From NCBI RefSeq assembly GCF_030499515.1, contig NZ_JASTWJ010000001.1, positions 1,860,001 through 1,924,000 on the forward strand: DNA of 64,000 nucleotides, written 5' to 3'. Both the position numbers and the translations under genes were made by a program. Under the pieces are notes generated by a model. That model ran no database searches, was not told the DNA's origin, and worked only from the letters and a program-made list of their open reading frames with translations. Origin of the DNA: Streptomyces sp. DT2A-34. GTDB taxonomy: Bacteria; Actinomycetota; Actinomycetes; Streptomycetales; Streptomycetaceae. This document shows, piece after piece, positions 43,050 through 52,599 of the stretch; position 1 is the first letter of the stretch, and every line of letters starts with the position of its first letter.

Positions 43050-43066
43050 CGGTGGATTGAACCACC
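43050..43066. promoter_or_regulatory. Glycan-locus operator motif, site 1 (before SIS gene)
   Basis: GGTGGATTGAACCACC at 43051-43066 is a near-palindrome (GGTGG/CCACC) that shares TTGAACCA with sites at 44146, 49250 and 55854. It is 15 bp upstream of the SIS gene start. A weaker relative TGGTATTCAACC lies at 43168-43179, 33 bp before the regulator gene. Confidence 0.7.
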
Positions 43067-43212
43067 CCATACGACTCCATCAGTGAATCAATAAATCACA
43101 CACCGGATGGCGGGAGCAATGAGCGCAGGGGCAAGGAGCCGGGGAGTCGCACCCTCCACCCCGGTCCTGGTATTCAACCTGCGGAGCAAACGGTGGCTGG
43201 TACCTTCTCCCC

Positions 43213-44097
43213 ATGCCCCCGACGGACGTCACCACACTGATCCGCACCGAGCTGCCCCGGCTGGCCGGTTCCCTGCGGAAGGTCGGCGAGCTGATCCTGG
43301 AGGATCCGGCCGCCGTCACCCACTGCTCGGCCGCCGAGCTGGGCCGCCGCACCGGCACCTCCCAGGCGACGGTGACCCGCTTCTGCCGGGCCATCGGCCT
43401 CGACTCCTACCAGCATCTGCTGATCGAACTGGCCCAGGAGCGCGGCCGCGGCGAGGTCTCCGACTGGGGCACCGCCGAGATCGGGCCCGACATCTCCCCC
43501 GACGACAGCCTCGAACGGGTCGTGCAGGTCGTCGGCAGCGCGGACCTGCGGGCCATCCAGCAGACCATCGACCGGATCGACCTCGACGCGATCGAGCGCG
43601 CGGCCCAGGCCCTGGCCCGCGCCCGCCGCATCGACGTCTACGGCGTCGGCGGCAGCGGCGCCGTGACGCAGGAGACCGAGACACGTCTGTTCCGCATCGG
43701 CTGCTCGGTCCGCGGCTGGACCGAGGTGCACGCGGCGGCGACCTCCGCGGCCCTGCTCACCCCGGCCGACGTGGCCATCGGCATCTCCCACTCCGGGGCG
43801 ACCCGCGAGACCCTCGAACCGTTCGAGATGGCCAAGGAGCGCGGCGCCACCACCGTCGCCCTCACCACCGACCCGCGCTCGCCGCTGTCCCGGGCGGCCG
43901 ACATCCGGCTCATCTCGTCGTCCTCGGAGACCAGCTTCCGCGCCGAGAGCATCAGCAGCCGCCACTCCGTCCTGATGCTCGTCGACTGCCTGTACGTCCG
44001 GGTCGCCCAGCTCACCTACCAGCGCGCGAGCGCCTCACTGGCGCTGACCGACCACATCACCCCGCGGCACGCGGTGAAATCGCGCCGGGCGCGCTGA
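43213..44097 (+). CDS. MurR/RpiR-family transcriptional regulator
   Basis: This 294-residue regulator has an N-terminal helix-turn-helix domain (about residues 20-75: CSAAELGRRTGTSQATVTRF) and a C-terminal SIS domain (about 125-265: YGVGGSGAVTQETETRLF, GISHSGATRETLEPF) that would bind a sugar phosphate as inducer. It is surrounded by glycoside hydrolases and a sugar importer and very probably controls them through the shared motif seen at four promoters. Confidence 0.9.
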   Translation: MPPTDVTTLIRTELPRLAGSLRKVGELILEDPAAVTHCSAAELGRRTGTSQATVTRFCRAIGLDSYQHLLIELAQERGRGEVSDWGTAEIGPDISPDDSLERVVQVVGSADLRAIQQTIDRIDLDAIERAAQALARARRIDVYGVGGSGAVTQETETRLFRIGCSVRGWTEVHAAATSAALLTPADVAIGISHSGATRETLEPFEMAKERGATTVALTTDPRSPLSRAADIRLISSSSETSFRAESISSRHSVLMLVDCLYVRVAQLTYQRASASLALTDHITPRHAVKSRRAR

Positions 44098-44117
44098 CCC
44101 TCCTGTCCAGGACTGCA

Positions 44118-44160
44118 TGGATGAACCACCGAAGAGACATCCACATGGTTGTTTGAACCA
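44118..44160. promoter_or_regulatory. Glycan-locus operator motif, sites 2a and 2 (before GH38 gene)
   Basis: TGGTTGTTTGAACCA at 44146-44160 is a full match to the shared pattern, extended as the palindrome GGTTG...CAACC. A partial second copy TGGATGAACCA lies at 44118-44128. Together they lie 49-91 bp upstream of the alpha-mannosidase ATG, a suitable position for repression. Confidence 0.7.
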
Positions 44161-44208
44161 ACCCCTCGGTGCCAGGATGGGGCTCCCCAGAGCACTCGTA
44201 GGAGCCCC

Positions 44209-47200
44209 ATGCGCGTCATCTCTGTCGAGTCGACCGAGCTCTTCGTCGGCACCGAGGACCACCCGCAGCAGGTACTGGCCGTCGAGATCGGGCACATCCC
44301 CGGCCAGAGGATCCGCCTCACCGCAGAGGGGCCGGGCGTCCACGGCACCGCCGAGGCGACCGCCGGGGACGACGGCACCGTACGCGCCGAGATACCGGTG
44401 ACGACCGACCTGGCCCCCGGCGACCGTACGCACATCAGGATCACGGCGGAGGACGCCGACGACCCGGCCCGCAGCGCGGAGCACTCCGCAGCGTTCACGG
44501 CCACCGAGCCCGGCTGGACCATGTTCATGGTCAGCCACTTCCACTACGACCCCGTCTGGTGGAACACCCAGGGCGCCTACACCGAGACCTGGGACGTCGC
44601 CGACGACCCCGCCACCACCGGCCTGCCCGCCCGCACCTTCGACTCGCGCGGCCAGTCCGGCATGAGCCTCGTCCGCGCCCACTGCGATCTGGCGCGCCGC
44701 GACCCGGCGTACACCTTCGTGCTCGCCGAGGTCGACTACCTCAAGCCCTACTGGGACGCCTTCCCGGAGGAGCGCGCCTTCCTGCGCCAGCTGATCCGCA
44801 CCGGCCGCGTCGAGATCATGGGCGGCACCTACAACGAGCCGAACACCAACCTCACCGGCGCCGAGGCGACCGTACGCAACGCCCTGTACGGCGACGGCTT
44901 CCAGCGCGGGATCATCGGGGCGTCCCCTCAGACGGCCTGGCAGCTGGACGCGTTCGGGCACGACCCGCAGTTTCCCGGGCTGATGGCGGACGCGGGCGTC
45001 ACGTCGAGTTCGTGGGCACGCGGACCCTTCCACCAGTGGGGCCCCACCCTCTCCGTCTTCGGCGAGGAGCCGCGGGATCCTCAGCGTATGCAGTTCCCGG
45101 CGGAGTTCGACTGGATCGCCCCCTCGGGGCGCGGCATCCTCACCGCGTACATGGTCAACCACTACGGCGCCGGCTGGGCGATCGACAACGCGCCGACCCT
45201 GCCGGAGGCGGAGGCGGCCGCGCTCAAGCTGTTCAAGGGACTGAAGAAGGTCGCGCTCACCCGCAATGTGCTGCTCCCGGTCGGCGGTGACTACGCGCCG
45301 CCGTGCCGCTGGGTGATGGACATCCACCGGGACTGGAACGCCCGGTACGTCTGGCCGCGCTTCATCAGCGGCATCCCGCGGGACTTCTTCGCCGCCGTAC
45401 GCGCGGAGCTGGAGTCGCAGGGCCGCAAGGCGTCGCCGCAGACACGGGACATGAACCCGATCTACACCGGCAAGGACGTCTCCTACATCGACACCAAGCA
45501 GGCCCAGCGGTACGGCGAGACGCTGCTCGCCGACGCGGAGGCCTGGGCGACGCTCGCCTCGCTGGTGACCGGGCACCCCTATCCGGACGCGGCGCTCGAC
45601 AAGGCGTGGCGGCAGCTGATCTACGGCGCCCATCACGACGCCATCACCGGCTCGGAGTCCGACCAGGTCTACATCGACCTGCTCACCGGCTGGCGGGAGC
45701 TGTACGACCTCGCCGAGACCGTGCACGCCGACGCGACCGACGCCCTGGCGAGCAGGGTCGCCCAACTACCGGGCGGCACACCGGACTTGGTGGTCTTCAA
45801 CGCGGCGACCTGGGAGCGCCGGGACGTACTGGCGGTCGAGGACCCGGGACTCGTCCCGCTGGACGACACCGGCCTGCCCCTGCCCGCCGTACGGGAGGAC
45901 GGCGCCCTCCGCGTCGTCGTACCGGAGGTGCCGGGCATGGGCCTCAAGGCGCTCCCGCTCGCCGAGGGGACCGTCCCCGAGTGGACGCCCGGCGAGGGCA
46001 CCACCATCCGCAACGAGTTCTACGAGGTGACGGTCGATCCCGCGCGCGGCGGCGCCGTCAGCAGCCTGCGGGCGCCGGCGGAGGCCGGCCGGGAACTGCT
46101 GCGCCCCGGCGACATCGGCAACGAGCTGGTCGTACAGGAGGAGTACGCCAGGCACCCGCGCTTCGGCGAGGGCCCCTGGCACCTCACACCGACCGGCACC
46201 ACGGCCGCCCGCAGCCGGGACGTCACGGCGGACATCGATGTCGAGCACTCCCCCGCCGGATCACGCATCACCGTCCGCGCCGACCTCGGCCTCTTCCGCT
46301 ACACCCAGCGCCTCACCCTCTGGAAGGGCGTCGACCGCCTCGACCTCACGACCACCCTCGACGGCTACGACGGTGCCGACCGCCTCATCCGGGTCCGCTG
46401 GCCGTCCGACGTCCGGGGCGGGCTGCCGGTGCACGAGGTGGCCGACGCGGTGATCGGGCGCGGGTTCGGGTTCGTGGAGGTGGACAGCGAGCGGTTCCCG
46501 TGGACGCTGGACAATCCGGCCAACACGTGGTTCGGGCTGGGGTCCACCGCGCGGGTCGCGGTGGCCGACGGCTCCGGACGCCCCCTCGGCGAACGGTCCA
46601 TCGGAGTCGCCGAGTTGGTGTACTCCTCCTGGGACGACGCCGGTGAACTGGGCACCGCGCTCGCGGCGGCCCTGGTGCGCGTGGGCGTGACGGCGACCTC
46701 GACGATCGCCGGGGGCCCGCGCTACGGCGACCTGGAGGTCGACTCCAACCTGCCCGACATCCGGATCGCGGTCGGCGCGCCCGAGCGCAACTCCGTGGTC
46801 GCCGAGGCCCTCGGCTGGGACCCGGCGGCCGGGCGCGAACTGCGCCGACAGCTCGCCGAACGAGGGGTGGCCGCCGTCTGGGTCGCGCCGCGCGCCTCGC
46901 TGCGGGAGGAGTGGGTGCCCGGCGCCGACCTGCGCGACCTGGAGCGGCTGCCGCTGCTCGTGGTGGCGGGCGCCCGCCCCGAGGACGACGCCAAGGCCGT
47001 GGACGCGCTGATCGCCGACCTGGAGGACGCGGTCCTGGGGGCCACGGCGGCGGGCGGCGGGGAAGCACTGCCGCCGGGGGACGCGTGGGACGGGCGCAGC
47101 TTCGCGGTCCTGAACCGGGGAACGCCGGGCTGTGTGGTGACCTCGTCGGGCGACCTCTACATGTCCCTGATGCGCTCCTGCACGGGCTGGCCCTCCGGCA

Positions 47201-48450
47201 TCTGGGTGGACCCGCCCCGGCGTACGGCGCCCGACGGCTCGGCCTTCCAACTCCAGCGCTGGTCCCACACGTTCGAGTACGCCGTGGTCGCCGGCGCGGG
47301 CGACTGGCGGGAGCTGCGGCTGCCGCAGGCCGGGCATGCGTTCAACCATCCGCTGACGGGACGGGTACGGCGGACGTCCGCCGAGGATGCGGCACTCCCC
47401 AGGAAAGCCGTGCTGCTGGGGCTCGAACCGGCCGGGGAGGTACTGCTCGACGCGTTCAAGGCGGCCGGGTCGCCGCTCGCGCGGGGCAGCGCGGCGGCGG
47501 CCGATCCGGGGCGCGGGGTCGTCGTACGGGTGCACGAGGTGAACGGGCGGCCGGTGCGGGCGCGGGTGCGCGGGCCGCGGGAGTGGACGGACGGTGCGCG
47601 GGCGGACGTGCTGGAGAGGCGTGGGGAGCCGCTGACGCCCGACGATCAGGGGGCCCTCGCGGTCGGCCTGACCGGCTTCGAGGTGGCCACGGTTCTCGCC
47701 ACCGCCGACGCGGAGAGCTCCTCCGGTCCCGGCATCGCCGCCCACGAACCGGCCCAGCCCATCCCCACCCGGTACTGGCTGCACAACTCCGGCCCCGCCC
47801 CGCGCGGCAACATGCCGGTCGCGGTGTACGTCTCCCCGACCACCCTCACCGTCGCCGACGGTCCGGTCACGGCGACGGTCCGGGTCAGCTCGGAGCTGAC
47901 CGACGCGCCGGTGTCGGGCACGGCGAGCCTGGACGCCCCGCCCGGCTGGTCCGTCGAGCCGACCGAGCTGCCGTACGCCCTGGGCCCCGGCGGGTTCACG
48001 ATCGCCGAGGTCACGGTGACACCACCGCCCGACGCGGAGCCGGGGCGGCACTGGCTCGCCGCCCGGCTGTCGTACGGCGGGCAGACGTACGAGGACGTCG
48101 TGGCACTGGATGTGCCGGACGGGCACACGGGTCCCACGCTGGTGACGGCGCTGGGAGTTGAGCGGGTGAGCGTACGCCGGGGTGACCGGGTCCAGGTCCC
48201 GGTGACCCTGCGCAACCCGACCCGGGGGCCGGTCAGCGGCACGCTGTGGGCCGTGTCCTCGTGGGGAACCTGGGCGGGCGTGACGCCCGGCTGCCAGGGC
48301 TTCACCGTGCCGGGCGGGGAGCGCCTGGAGTGCGCGATCGAGGTGGACGGCGGGGCGATGCCGCCGGGGTCGTACTGGCTGATGGCGAAGGTGGGCTGGC
48401 ATGGCTGTGTGGCGTATACGGCGGCCGTGGAGCTGGAGGTGACGCCATGA
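44209..48450 (+). CDS. GH38 alpha-mannosidase with C-terminal NEW3-like domain
   Basis: This 1413-residue protein lacks a signal peptide. The catalytic domain starts near residue 105 with SHFHYDPVWWNTQGAY (zinc ligands His/Asp) and has TAWQLDAFGHDPQFPG, whose Asp residues hold zinc and the nucleophile. YGAHHDAITGSESDQVY is a further GH38 signature. Beta-rich domains follow, and residues from about 1200 on look like NPCBM/NEW3-type modules (VEPTELPYALGPGGFTIAEV). It would remove terminal alpha-mannose from imported glycans. ATG 44209 has AGGAG 5 nt upstream. Confidence 0.93.
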   Translation: MRVISVESTELFVGTEDHPQQVLAVEIGHIPGQRIRLTAEGPGVHGTAEATAGDDGTVRAEIPVTTDLAPGDRTHIRITAEDADDPARSAEHSAAFTATEPGWTMFMVSHFHYDPVWWNTQGAYTETWDVADDPATTGLPARTFDSRGQSGMSLVRAHCDLARRDPAYTFVLAEVDYLKPYWDAFPEERAFLRQLIRTGRVEIMGGTYNEPNTNLTGAEATVRNALYGDGFQRGIIGASPQTAWQLDAFGHDPQFPGLMADAGVTSSSWARGPFHQWGPTLSVFGEEPRDPQRMQFPAEFDWIAPSGRGILTAYMVNHYGAGWAIDNAPTLPEAEAAALKLFKGLKKVALTRNVLLPVGGDYAPPCRWVMDIHRDWNARYVWPRFISGIPRDFFAAVRAELESQGRKASPQTRDMNPIYTGKDVSYIDTKQAQRYGETLLADAEAWATLASLVTGHPYPDAALDKAWRQLIYGAHHDAITGSESDQVYIDLLTGWRELYDLAETVHADATDALASRVAQLPGGTPDLVVFNAATWERRDVLAVEDPGLVPLDDTGLPLPAVREDGALRVVVPEVPGMGLKALPLAEGTVPEWTPGEGTTIRNEFYEVTVDPARGGAVSSLRAPAEAGRELLRPGDIGNELVVQEEYARHPRFGEGPWHLTPTGTTAARSRDVTADIDVEHSPAGSRITVRADLGLFRYTQRLTLWKGVDRLDLTTTLDGYDGADRLIRVRWPSDVRGGLPVHEVADAVIGRGFGFVEVDSERFPWTLDNPANTWFGLGSTARVAVADGSGRPLGERSIGVAELVYSSWDDAGELGTALAAALVRVGVTATSTIAGGPRYGDLEVDSNLPDIRIAVGAPERNSVVAEALGWDPAAGRELRRQLAERGVAAVWVAPRASLREEWVPGADLRDLERLPLLVVAGARPEDDAKAVDALIADLEDAVLGATAAGGGEALPPGDAWDGRSFAVLNRGTPGCVVTSSGDLYMSLMRSCTGWPSGIWVDPPRRTAPDGSAFQLQRWSHTFEYAVVAGAGDWRELRLPQAGHAFNHPLTGRVRRTSAEDAALPRKAVLLGLEPAGEVLLDAFKAAGSPLARGSAAAADPGRGVVVRVHEVNGRPVRARVRGPREWTDGARADVLERRGEPLTPDDQGALAVGLTGFEVATVLATADAESSSGPGIAAHEPAQPIPTRYWLHNSGPAPRGNMPVAVYVSPTTLTVADGPVTATVRVSSELTDAPVSGTASLDAPPGWSVEPTELPYALGPGGFTIAEVTVTPPPDAEPGRHWLAARLSYGGQTYEDVVALDVPDGHTGPTLVTALGVERVSVRRGDRVQVPVTLRNPTRGPVSGTLWAVSSWGTWAGVTPGCQGFTVPGGERLECAIEVDGGAMPPGSYWLMAKVGWHGCVAYTAAVELEVTP

Positions 48451-49166
48451 CGGGGGAATACGCGGCTCGCGTGCACGGTGAAGCGGTCCGCAAGGAACGC
48501 GTGGACGCCTTCTTGGAGGTGGTCCCTCCCCGTAATCGTGAGACCCGTCCCGAGGCCCTCGCTCGGGCGGAGCGGCAGCGGCGGCGGTGGGCGACGCAGG
48601 TGGTGGTGACCGACGAACTGGCCCGACGGGCCTGCGCGAAACGCGGGCTGGAGCCACCAGAGGACGGTTCGGCAGCGCCGTCAAGGAGCGCGGGCGGTGT
48701 CGATATGCGGCTCCGCCGCGTGGGCGCGACCAGCCACGACGGCGCCGCAGACAAGAGACGGCCTATCGCGGCACTCCCCGCGGAGCGCGACGTCGCCGAC
48801 CTCGGCAGCATCGTCGCCGCAGCGCTGGCCCACTCCCCGGCCGCACGCCTGCTGCTCGCCGAGCTGGAGAGCGAGCAACACGTCCCCGAGACAGCCGTAC
48901 GCGACTACTACGACCGCAACCCCGACCGCTTCCTCACCCCGGCCGCGCTCAGACGCGGTGTGGACCCCTTCGGCGCCACCACCACCCCCGCGGACTTCCT
49001 GCCGTACGAGCACGCCCGCGAGGGCATCGCACACGAACTGCGGCGGACAGCCGGACTGCGGGCCTTCTTCGACTGGCTGGACCAGGCGCGCACCGGCGTG
49101 GAGTACGCCCCGGGCCACGAGCACCCGGGCGACCCCTCCCACCCGGACCACGAGCACCGCCACTGA
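48447..49166 (+). CDS. Hypothetical protein, SurA/PpiC N-terminal-like
   Basis: This 239-residue protein has ATGA overlap with the mannosidase gene. It contains VRDYYDRNPDRFLTP, a helix pattern seen in N-terminal parts of SurA/PpiC peptidyl-prolyl isomerases, but no rotamase domain and no signal peptide. The C-terminus is His/Pro/Glu-rich (HEHPGDPSHPDHEHRH), which could bind metal. Coupling to the mannosidase suggests help in folding or zinc loading of that large enzyme; this is speculation. Confidence 0.65.
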   Translation: MTGEYAARVHGEAVRKERVDAFLEVVPPRNRETRPEALARAERQRRRWATQVVVTDELARRACAKRGLEPPEDGSAAPSRSAGGVDMRLRRVGATSHDGAADKRRPIAALPAERDVADLGSIVAAALAHSPAARLLLAELESEQHVPETAVRDYYDRNPDRFLTPAALRRGVDPFGATTTPADFLPYEHAREGIAHELRRTAGLRAFFDWLDQARTGVEYAPGHEHPGDPSHPDHEHRH

Positions 49167-49249
49167 CCGACCGGAACATAAAAGCAACCCGGCAACCCAT
49201 TGACCTCCGATGAATTCTGGTCCACCTTTTCATCAATCAGCGTCCAAGT

Positions 49250-49264
49250 TGGTGATTTGAACCA
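49250..49264 (+). promoter_or_regulatory. Glycan-locus operator motif, site 3 (before ABC importer)
   Basis: TGGTGATTTGAACCA is the clearest copy of the shared motif (TGGT and ACCA arms). It lies 40 bp upstream of the binding-protein ATG at 49305. Confidence 0.72.
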
Positions 49265-49304
49265 GCGAAACCCAGCCGCCCAGTTCGGCCGCAGGAGGGC
49301 ACCC

Positions 49305-50675
49305 ATGCGCGCAAGCAGACTTCCCGGATCCCTGGCATGTTTCCTCGCCCTGGCACTCGCGGCCGCCGGCTGCGGTCTCTCCGGCGGCTCCGACGACGGC
49401 GAGGCCACGGCCGGCGGCTGCAAGGTCGACAAGGCGAACGTCGGGTCCGGTGCGCTCACCGGGGACGTCAAGGGTGACATCACCTTCCAGACGACCAACC
49501 TGAAGAAGGACTTCGGCGACTACTTCAACGGCGTCATCGACGCCTTCGAGAAGGAGCACCCGGGCACGAAGGTCAAGTGGATCGACGACCCCGGCGACGC
49601 CACCTTCACCCAGCGCCTGGTCGCCGACGCACAGGGCTGCACCCTGCCGGACGTGGTGAACATCAACGTCAACACGGCGGTGGCGCTGACCAAGAACGGC
49701 TACCTGCTCAACCTCGACAAGAAGGCGCCGGACGCCGGCAAGCCGTTCACCGAGTCGATGTGGAAGTCGAGCACCTACGCCGCGGCCGACGGCACCGAGG
49801 TGCACAGCGTGCTGCCCTGGTACTCCGGCGGCATCGTACAGACGTTCAACAACGACCTGCTGAAGAAGGCGGGCCTGGACCCGGCCAAACCTCCGACGTC
49901 CATCCTCGGCCTGTTCGCCGACGCCGAGAAGATGGCCAAGGCCTCCGACGGCAAGTACTTCGCCTTCCTCGCCAACCCGCAGCTGCGCATCCCCGCCGAC
50001 TGGCAGCAGATGGGCATCGAGGTGCTCTCGGCGGACGGCAAGAAGTTCACCTTCGCCGACGACCCGAAGACCGTGCAGTGGGTCGAGGGCATGACCAAGC
50101 TCTACAAGGCGGGGGCGATGCCGAAGGACTCCCTCTCCTCCACCCAGGACCCGTCCAACGTCTACGGCCAGGGCAAACTGGCCTACGGCCCGACCAACCC
50201 CAACTTCCTGCGCTTCATCCAGCAGAACAACCCGAGCGTCTACAAGAAGACCGGCGTCGCCCGCTACCCGCTGGACGACCTCGGCCACACCGTCGGCGCC
50301 CCGCAGTACATCGGTGTCGCGTCCACCAGCAAGAACGCGGTGACCGCGCTGGCCTTCGCGCGGTTCCTGACCAACGCGAAGAACCAGCTCCAGTGGGCGA
50401 AGGACCCGAACGTCGTCATCTTCCCCTCCACGACCGAGTCGCTGAAGGACCCGTTCTTCCAGAAGGTCGAGGGCACCGACCCGTTCGCCGAGGCCCGCAA
50501 GATCGTCGCGAGTGACCGGCAGACCGCCACCGCCGACGAGATCGCCCTCACGCCGGGCGAGCTGAACGCCGTCTCGGCCCAGATCCAGCTGGCCATGCAG
50601 GGCAAGAAGAGCGCGCAGGACGCCCTCGACGAGGCCCAGTCCAAGGCCAACGCGCTGATCGAGCAGGCCGGGTGA
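49305..50675 (+). CDS. Sugar ABC transporter substrate-binding lipoprotein (family 1)
   Basis: This 456-residue lipoprotein has a signal with lipobox LAAAGC, then an extracellular solute-binding family 1 fold: VIDAFEKEHPGTKVKWID, VVNINVNTAVALTKNGYLLN, WYSGGIVQTFNNDLLKKAG. It would capture oligosaccharides. SD GCAGGAGGG lies close upstream. It is followed by two permease genes by GTGA and ATGA overlaps and preceded by a copy of the locus operator. Confidence 0.9.
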   Translation: MRASRLPGSLACFLALALAAAGCGLSGGSDDGEATAGGCKVDKANVGSGALTGDVKGDITFQTTNLKKDFGDYFNGVIDAFEKEHPGTKVKWIDDPGDATFTQRLVADAQGCTLPDVVNINVNTAVALTKNGYLLNLDKKAPDAGKPFTESMWKSSTYAAADGTEVHSVLPWYSGGIVQTFNNDLLKKAGLDPAKPPTSILGLFADAEKMAKASDGKYFAFLANPQLRIPADWQQMGIEVLSADGKKFTFADDPKTVQWVEGMTKLYKAGAMPKDSLSSTQDPSNVYGQGKLAYGPTNPNFLRFIQQNNPSVYKKTGVARYPLDDLGHTVGAPQYIGVASTSKNAVTALAFARFLTNAKNQLQWAKDPNVVIFPSTTESLKDPFFQKVEGTDPFAEARKIVASDRQTATADEIALTPGELNAVSAQIQLAMQGKKSAQDALDEAQSKANALIEQAG

Positions 50676-51718
50676 CGATGACTCGGCGCACCGCACTGGA
50701 CAAGGTGCCCGTCCCCGCTCCCCCGGGGGCGGGCGCCCCGGGCCCCGGCGCCTCCCCCGCGCCCGCTGCGCCGGGGCTGCCGCGCCGCCTCCTGCGTTCC
50801 GTCAGGCCCGGCCCGACGGCGGACGCCGGGGGCGCGGCGCTCTACCGCCGCTGGTGGCTGCCGTGGCTGTGGATGCTCCCGGCGATCGTCGGCACGACCG
50901 TGTTCGGGGTGTTCCCCTTCCTCAACACGATCCTGGTGTCCTTCACCGACGCCAAGCCGCTGGGCGGCGCGTACAACCTGGTCGGCCTGGACAACTACCG
51001 GCGGATGCTGTCCGACTCCGACTTCTGGCTGGCCACCCGCAACAGCCTGCTGTACGCGCTGATCGTGGTCCCGCTGATGGTGCTGCTGCCCCTGCTGCTC
51101 GCCATCCTGGTGGAGAAGAACCTCCCCGGCATCGGCTTCTTCCGCTCCGCCTTCTACACCCCCGTCCTCGCCTCCAGCGTGGTCGTGGGCCTGAGCTGGC
51201 AGTGGCTGCTGAGCGACCAGGGCCTGGTCAACACCTGGCTGCAGAAGGCGCATCTCATCCGCGAGGCCATCCCGTTCCTGTCCGACTCCTGGCTGATCCT
51301 GCTGTCGGCGATGGGCCTGACGCTGTGGAAGGGCCTCGGCTGGTACATGATCTTCTACCTGGCCGCGCTCGGGAACGTGCCCAGGGAACTGCACGAGGCG
51401 GCAGCCGTGGACGGCGCCGGTGCGGTCCGCCGATTCTGGCACGTCACCGTGCCCGGCGTCCGCACGTCGATGATGCTGGTCGGCACCCTGACGGGCATCG
51501 GCTCGCTCCGCGTCTTCACCGAGATCTACATGCTGGGCGGCTCCACCGGCGGCCCCGGCGGCGCCGACCGCACGCTCCCCTTCTACATCCGGGACGTCGG
51601 ACTCGACCCGCTCACCGGCAACGCCGGTTACGGCGCGGCGGTCAGCGTGGCCCTGTTCGCACTCACCCTGGGCCTCACGCTGCTCGCCCAGCGCCTGACG
51701 AAGGAGGACGAGGCATGA
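50672..51718 (+). CDS. Sugar ABC transporter permease, MalF type
   Basis: This 348-residue permease has a Pro/Ala-rich cytoplasmic start (about 50 residues), six helices and the EAA loop LHEAAAVDGAGAVRRFWHVT. Start GTG 50672 (GTGA overlap) or ATG 50678. It pairs with the MalG-type permease. Confidence 0.9.
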   Translation: MTMTRRTALDKVPVPAPPGAGAPGPGASPAPAAPGLPRRLLRSVRPGPTADAGGAALYRRWWLPWLWMLPAIVGTTVFGVFPFLNTILVSFTDAKPLGGAYNLVGLDNYRRMLSDSDFWLATRNSLLYALIVVPLMVLLPLLLAILVEKNLPGIGFFRSAFYTPVLASSVVVGLSWQWLLSDQGLVNTWLQKAHLIREAIPFLSDSWLILLSAMGLTLWKGLGWYMIFYLAALGNVPRELHEAAAVDGAGAVRRFWHVTVPGVRTSMMLVGTLTGIGSLRVFTEIYMLGGSTGGPGGADRTLPFYIRDVGLDPLTGNAGYGAAVSVALFALTLGLTLLAQRLTKEDEA

Positions 51719-52599
51719 CAACCGCGCCGCTCGACGCCAAGCGCCGACGCCTGATGCCCCGCTGGCGCGACTACGGCCGCCCCCGCGAACTCGCCCTGCG
51801 CTACCTGCTGTTGGTCTTCGTCCTGTTCATCACCGTCGGCCCCCTGGTCTGGCAGGTGCTGTCGTCACTCAAGGGCGCGGGCGAGGACGTCTTCGGCGCG
51901 GGCGCCTCCCTGATCCCGCACCACCCGACGCTGCGCGCCTACGAGCAGGTCTTCGACCAGGTCCCGGTGTGGACGTACATCAGGAACAGCCTGTTCGTCG
52001 CGGTCATCTCGATCGCCAGCCAGCTCGTCTTCTCCACCATGGCCGGCTACATGCTCTCCAAGCCCGGCTGGAAGGGCCGGGGGCTGGTCTGGGTGCTGCT
52101 GATGGCGTCCATGATGTTCCCCTTCGAGTCGATCATGGTGTCGCTGTTCCTGAGCATCCGGGACATGGGCCTGGTCGACCACCTCGTCGGCGTCTGGCTG
52201 CCCGGCTTCGTCGCCGCGATCAACGTCCTCATCATGCGGGCCGCGTTCCTCGCCGTCCCGCGCGAGATCGAGGACGCGGCGATGCTGGACGGGGCGGGCG
52301 AGTGGAAGCGGTTCCGCTACCTGTATCTGCCCTCCGCCTACGGCGCGATCCTGGTCGTCACCATCAACACCTTCATCAGCGCCTGGGACGACTTCCTGTG
52401 GCCGTTGATCGTGCTGCGCTCCGAGGAGCACTTCACGCTGACGCTGGGTCTGGCCCGGCTGCAGACGTCGTCGTTCGGGTACGACCAGCGGCTGGTGATG
52501 GCGGGGTCGGTGATCTCGGTGATTCCGGTTCTGGTGCTGTTCGTGATCACGCAGCGGTGGTTCTACAAGGGCGTCTCGTCCGGTGCCGTGAAGCTCTGA
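51715..52599 (+). CDS. Sugar ABC transporter permease, MalG type
   Basis: This 294-residue permease has six helices and the EAA loop IEDAAMLDGAGEWKRFRYLY. No ATPase gene follows. In Streptomyces such importers share a common ATPase (MsiK) encoded elsewhere, which is presumably used here. The 3' end overlaps the convergent GH3 gene by 37 bp. Confidence 0.9.
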   Translation: MTTAPLDAKRRRLMPRWRDYGRPRELALRYLLLVFVLFITVGPLVWQVLSSLKGAGEDVFGAGASLIPHHPTLRAYEQVFDQVPVWTYIRNSLFVAVISIASQLVFSTMAGYMLSKPGWKGRGLVWVLLMASMMFPFESIMVSLFLSIRDMGLVDHLVGVWLPGFVAAINVLIMRAAFLAVPREIEDAAMLDGAGEWKRFRYLYLPSAYGAILVVTINTFISAWDDFLWPLIVLRSEEHFTLTLGLARLQTSSFGYDQRLVMAGSVISVIPVLVLFVITQRWFYKGVSSGAVKL

